From NCBI GenBank assembly GCA_015486915.1, contig WFQS01000399.1, positions 1 through 6,004 on the forward strand: DNA of 6,004 nt. The letters run 5' to 3'. Below are positions 5,998-6,004 of the stretch, one piece after another. Each line of letters opens with the position of its first letter. Positions within the stretch are counted from its first letter, which is position 1. Source of the DNA: Desulfobacteraceae bacterium. Lineage in GTDB: Bacteria > Desulfobacterota > Desulfobacteria > Desulfobacterales > Desulfobacteraceae. Made by a program: the position numbers and the translations under genes. The notes under the pieces were generated by a model. The model saw only the letters and a list, made by a program, of their open reading frames with translations, searched no databases and was not told the origin of the DNA.

Positions 5998-6004
5998 TCT
6001 TATG

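Overview
The window looks like chromosomal DNA from an anaerobic, low-to-mid GC Gram-negative bacterium. My best guess is a Desulfobacterales-type sulfate reducer of the Desulfobacterota. That guess rests on the gene style (receiver fusion, HDOD protein, PilB/GspE ATPase, PP-loop thiolase with an NFACT-R-like tail) and on my impression of such genomes, not on a marker gene, so it is low confidence. There is no rRNA or tRNA gene, no CRISPR array, and no transposase or integrase.

Layout. Positions 1-177 hold no gene. They carry a long imperfect palindrome (2-133), one copy of a 28-bp repeat (123-150), a possible promoter and a good ribosome binding site. Next comes a tight three-gene plus-strand block. 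Gene 1 (178-1560) is a CheY-like receiver fused to a cytoplasmic NrtA/NMT1-like substrate-binding domain. Gene 2 (1565-2119) is an unrecognised acidic protein with a tandem IDDD repeat. Gene 3 (2123-3142) is a PP-loop thiouridylase-like protein with an NFACT-R-like C-terminus. The gaps are 4 and 3 bp, which suggests one operon. A 107-bp convergent spacer follows, ending in a second perfect copy of the 28-bp repeat (3225-3252). On the minus strand lie an HDOD-domain protein (3250-4095) and, upstream of it in transcription order, a PilB/GspE-family ATPase (4099-5997), 3 bp apart and probably co-transcribed. The ATPase start is near the window edge and may lie outside it.

How the genes may work together. 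The minus-strand pair fits surface machinery and signalling. The ATPase would drive type IV pilus or type II secretion assembly, its N-terminus carries a recognisable MshEN-type c-di-GMP motif, and the HDOD protein is a typical signalling companion. In the plus-strand block, gene 1 resembles a one-polypeptide version of the NasS (NrtA-like sensor) / NasT (response regulator) pair. It lacks an ANTAR or DNA-binding output, so its output partner is unknown. The link to the acidic protein and the RNA-sulfur-type enzyme is not explained by any pathway I know.

The most notable points are the receiver/substrate-binding fusion, the tandem MshEN-like modules in the ATPase, and the 28-bp direct repeats that neatly bracket the three-gene block.
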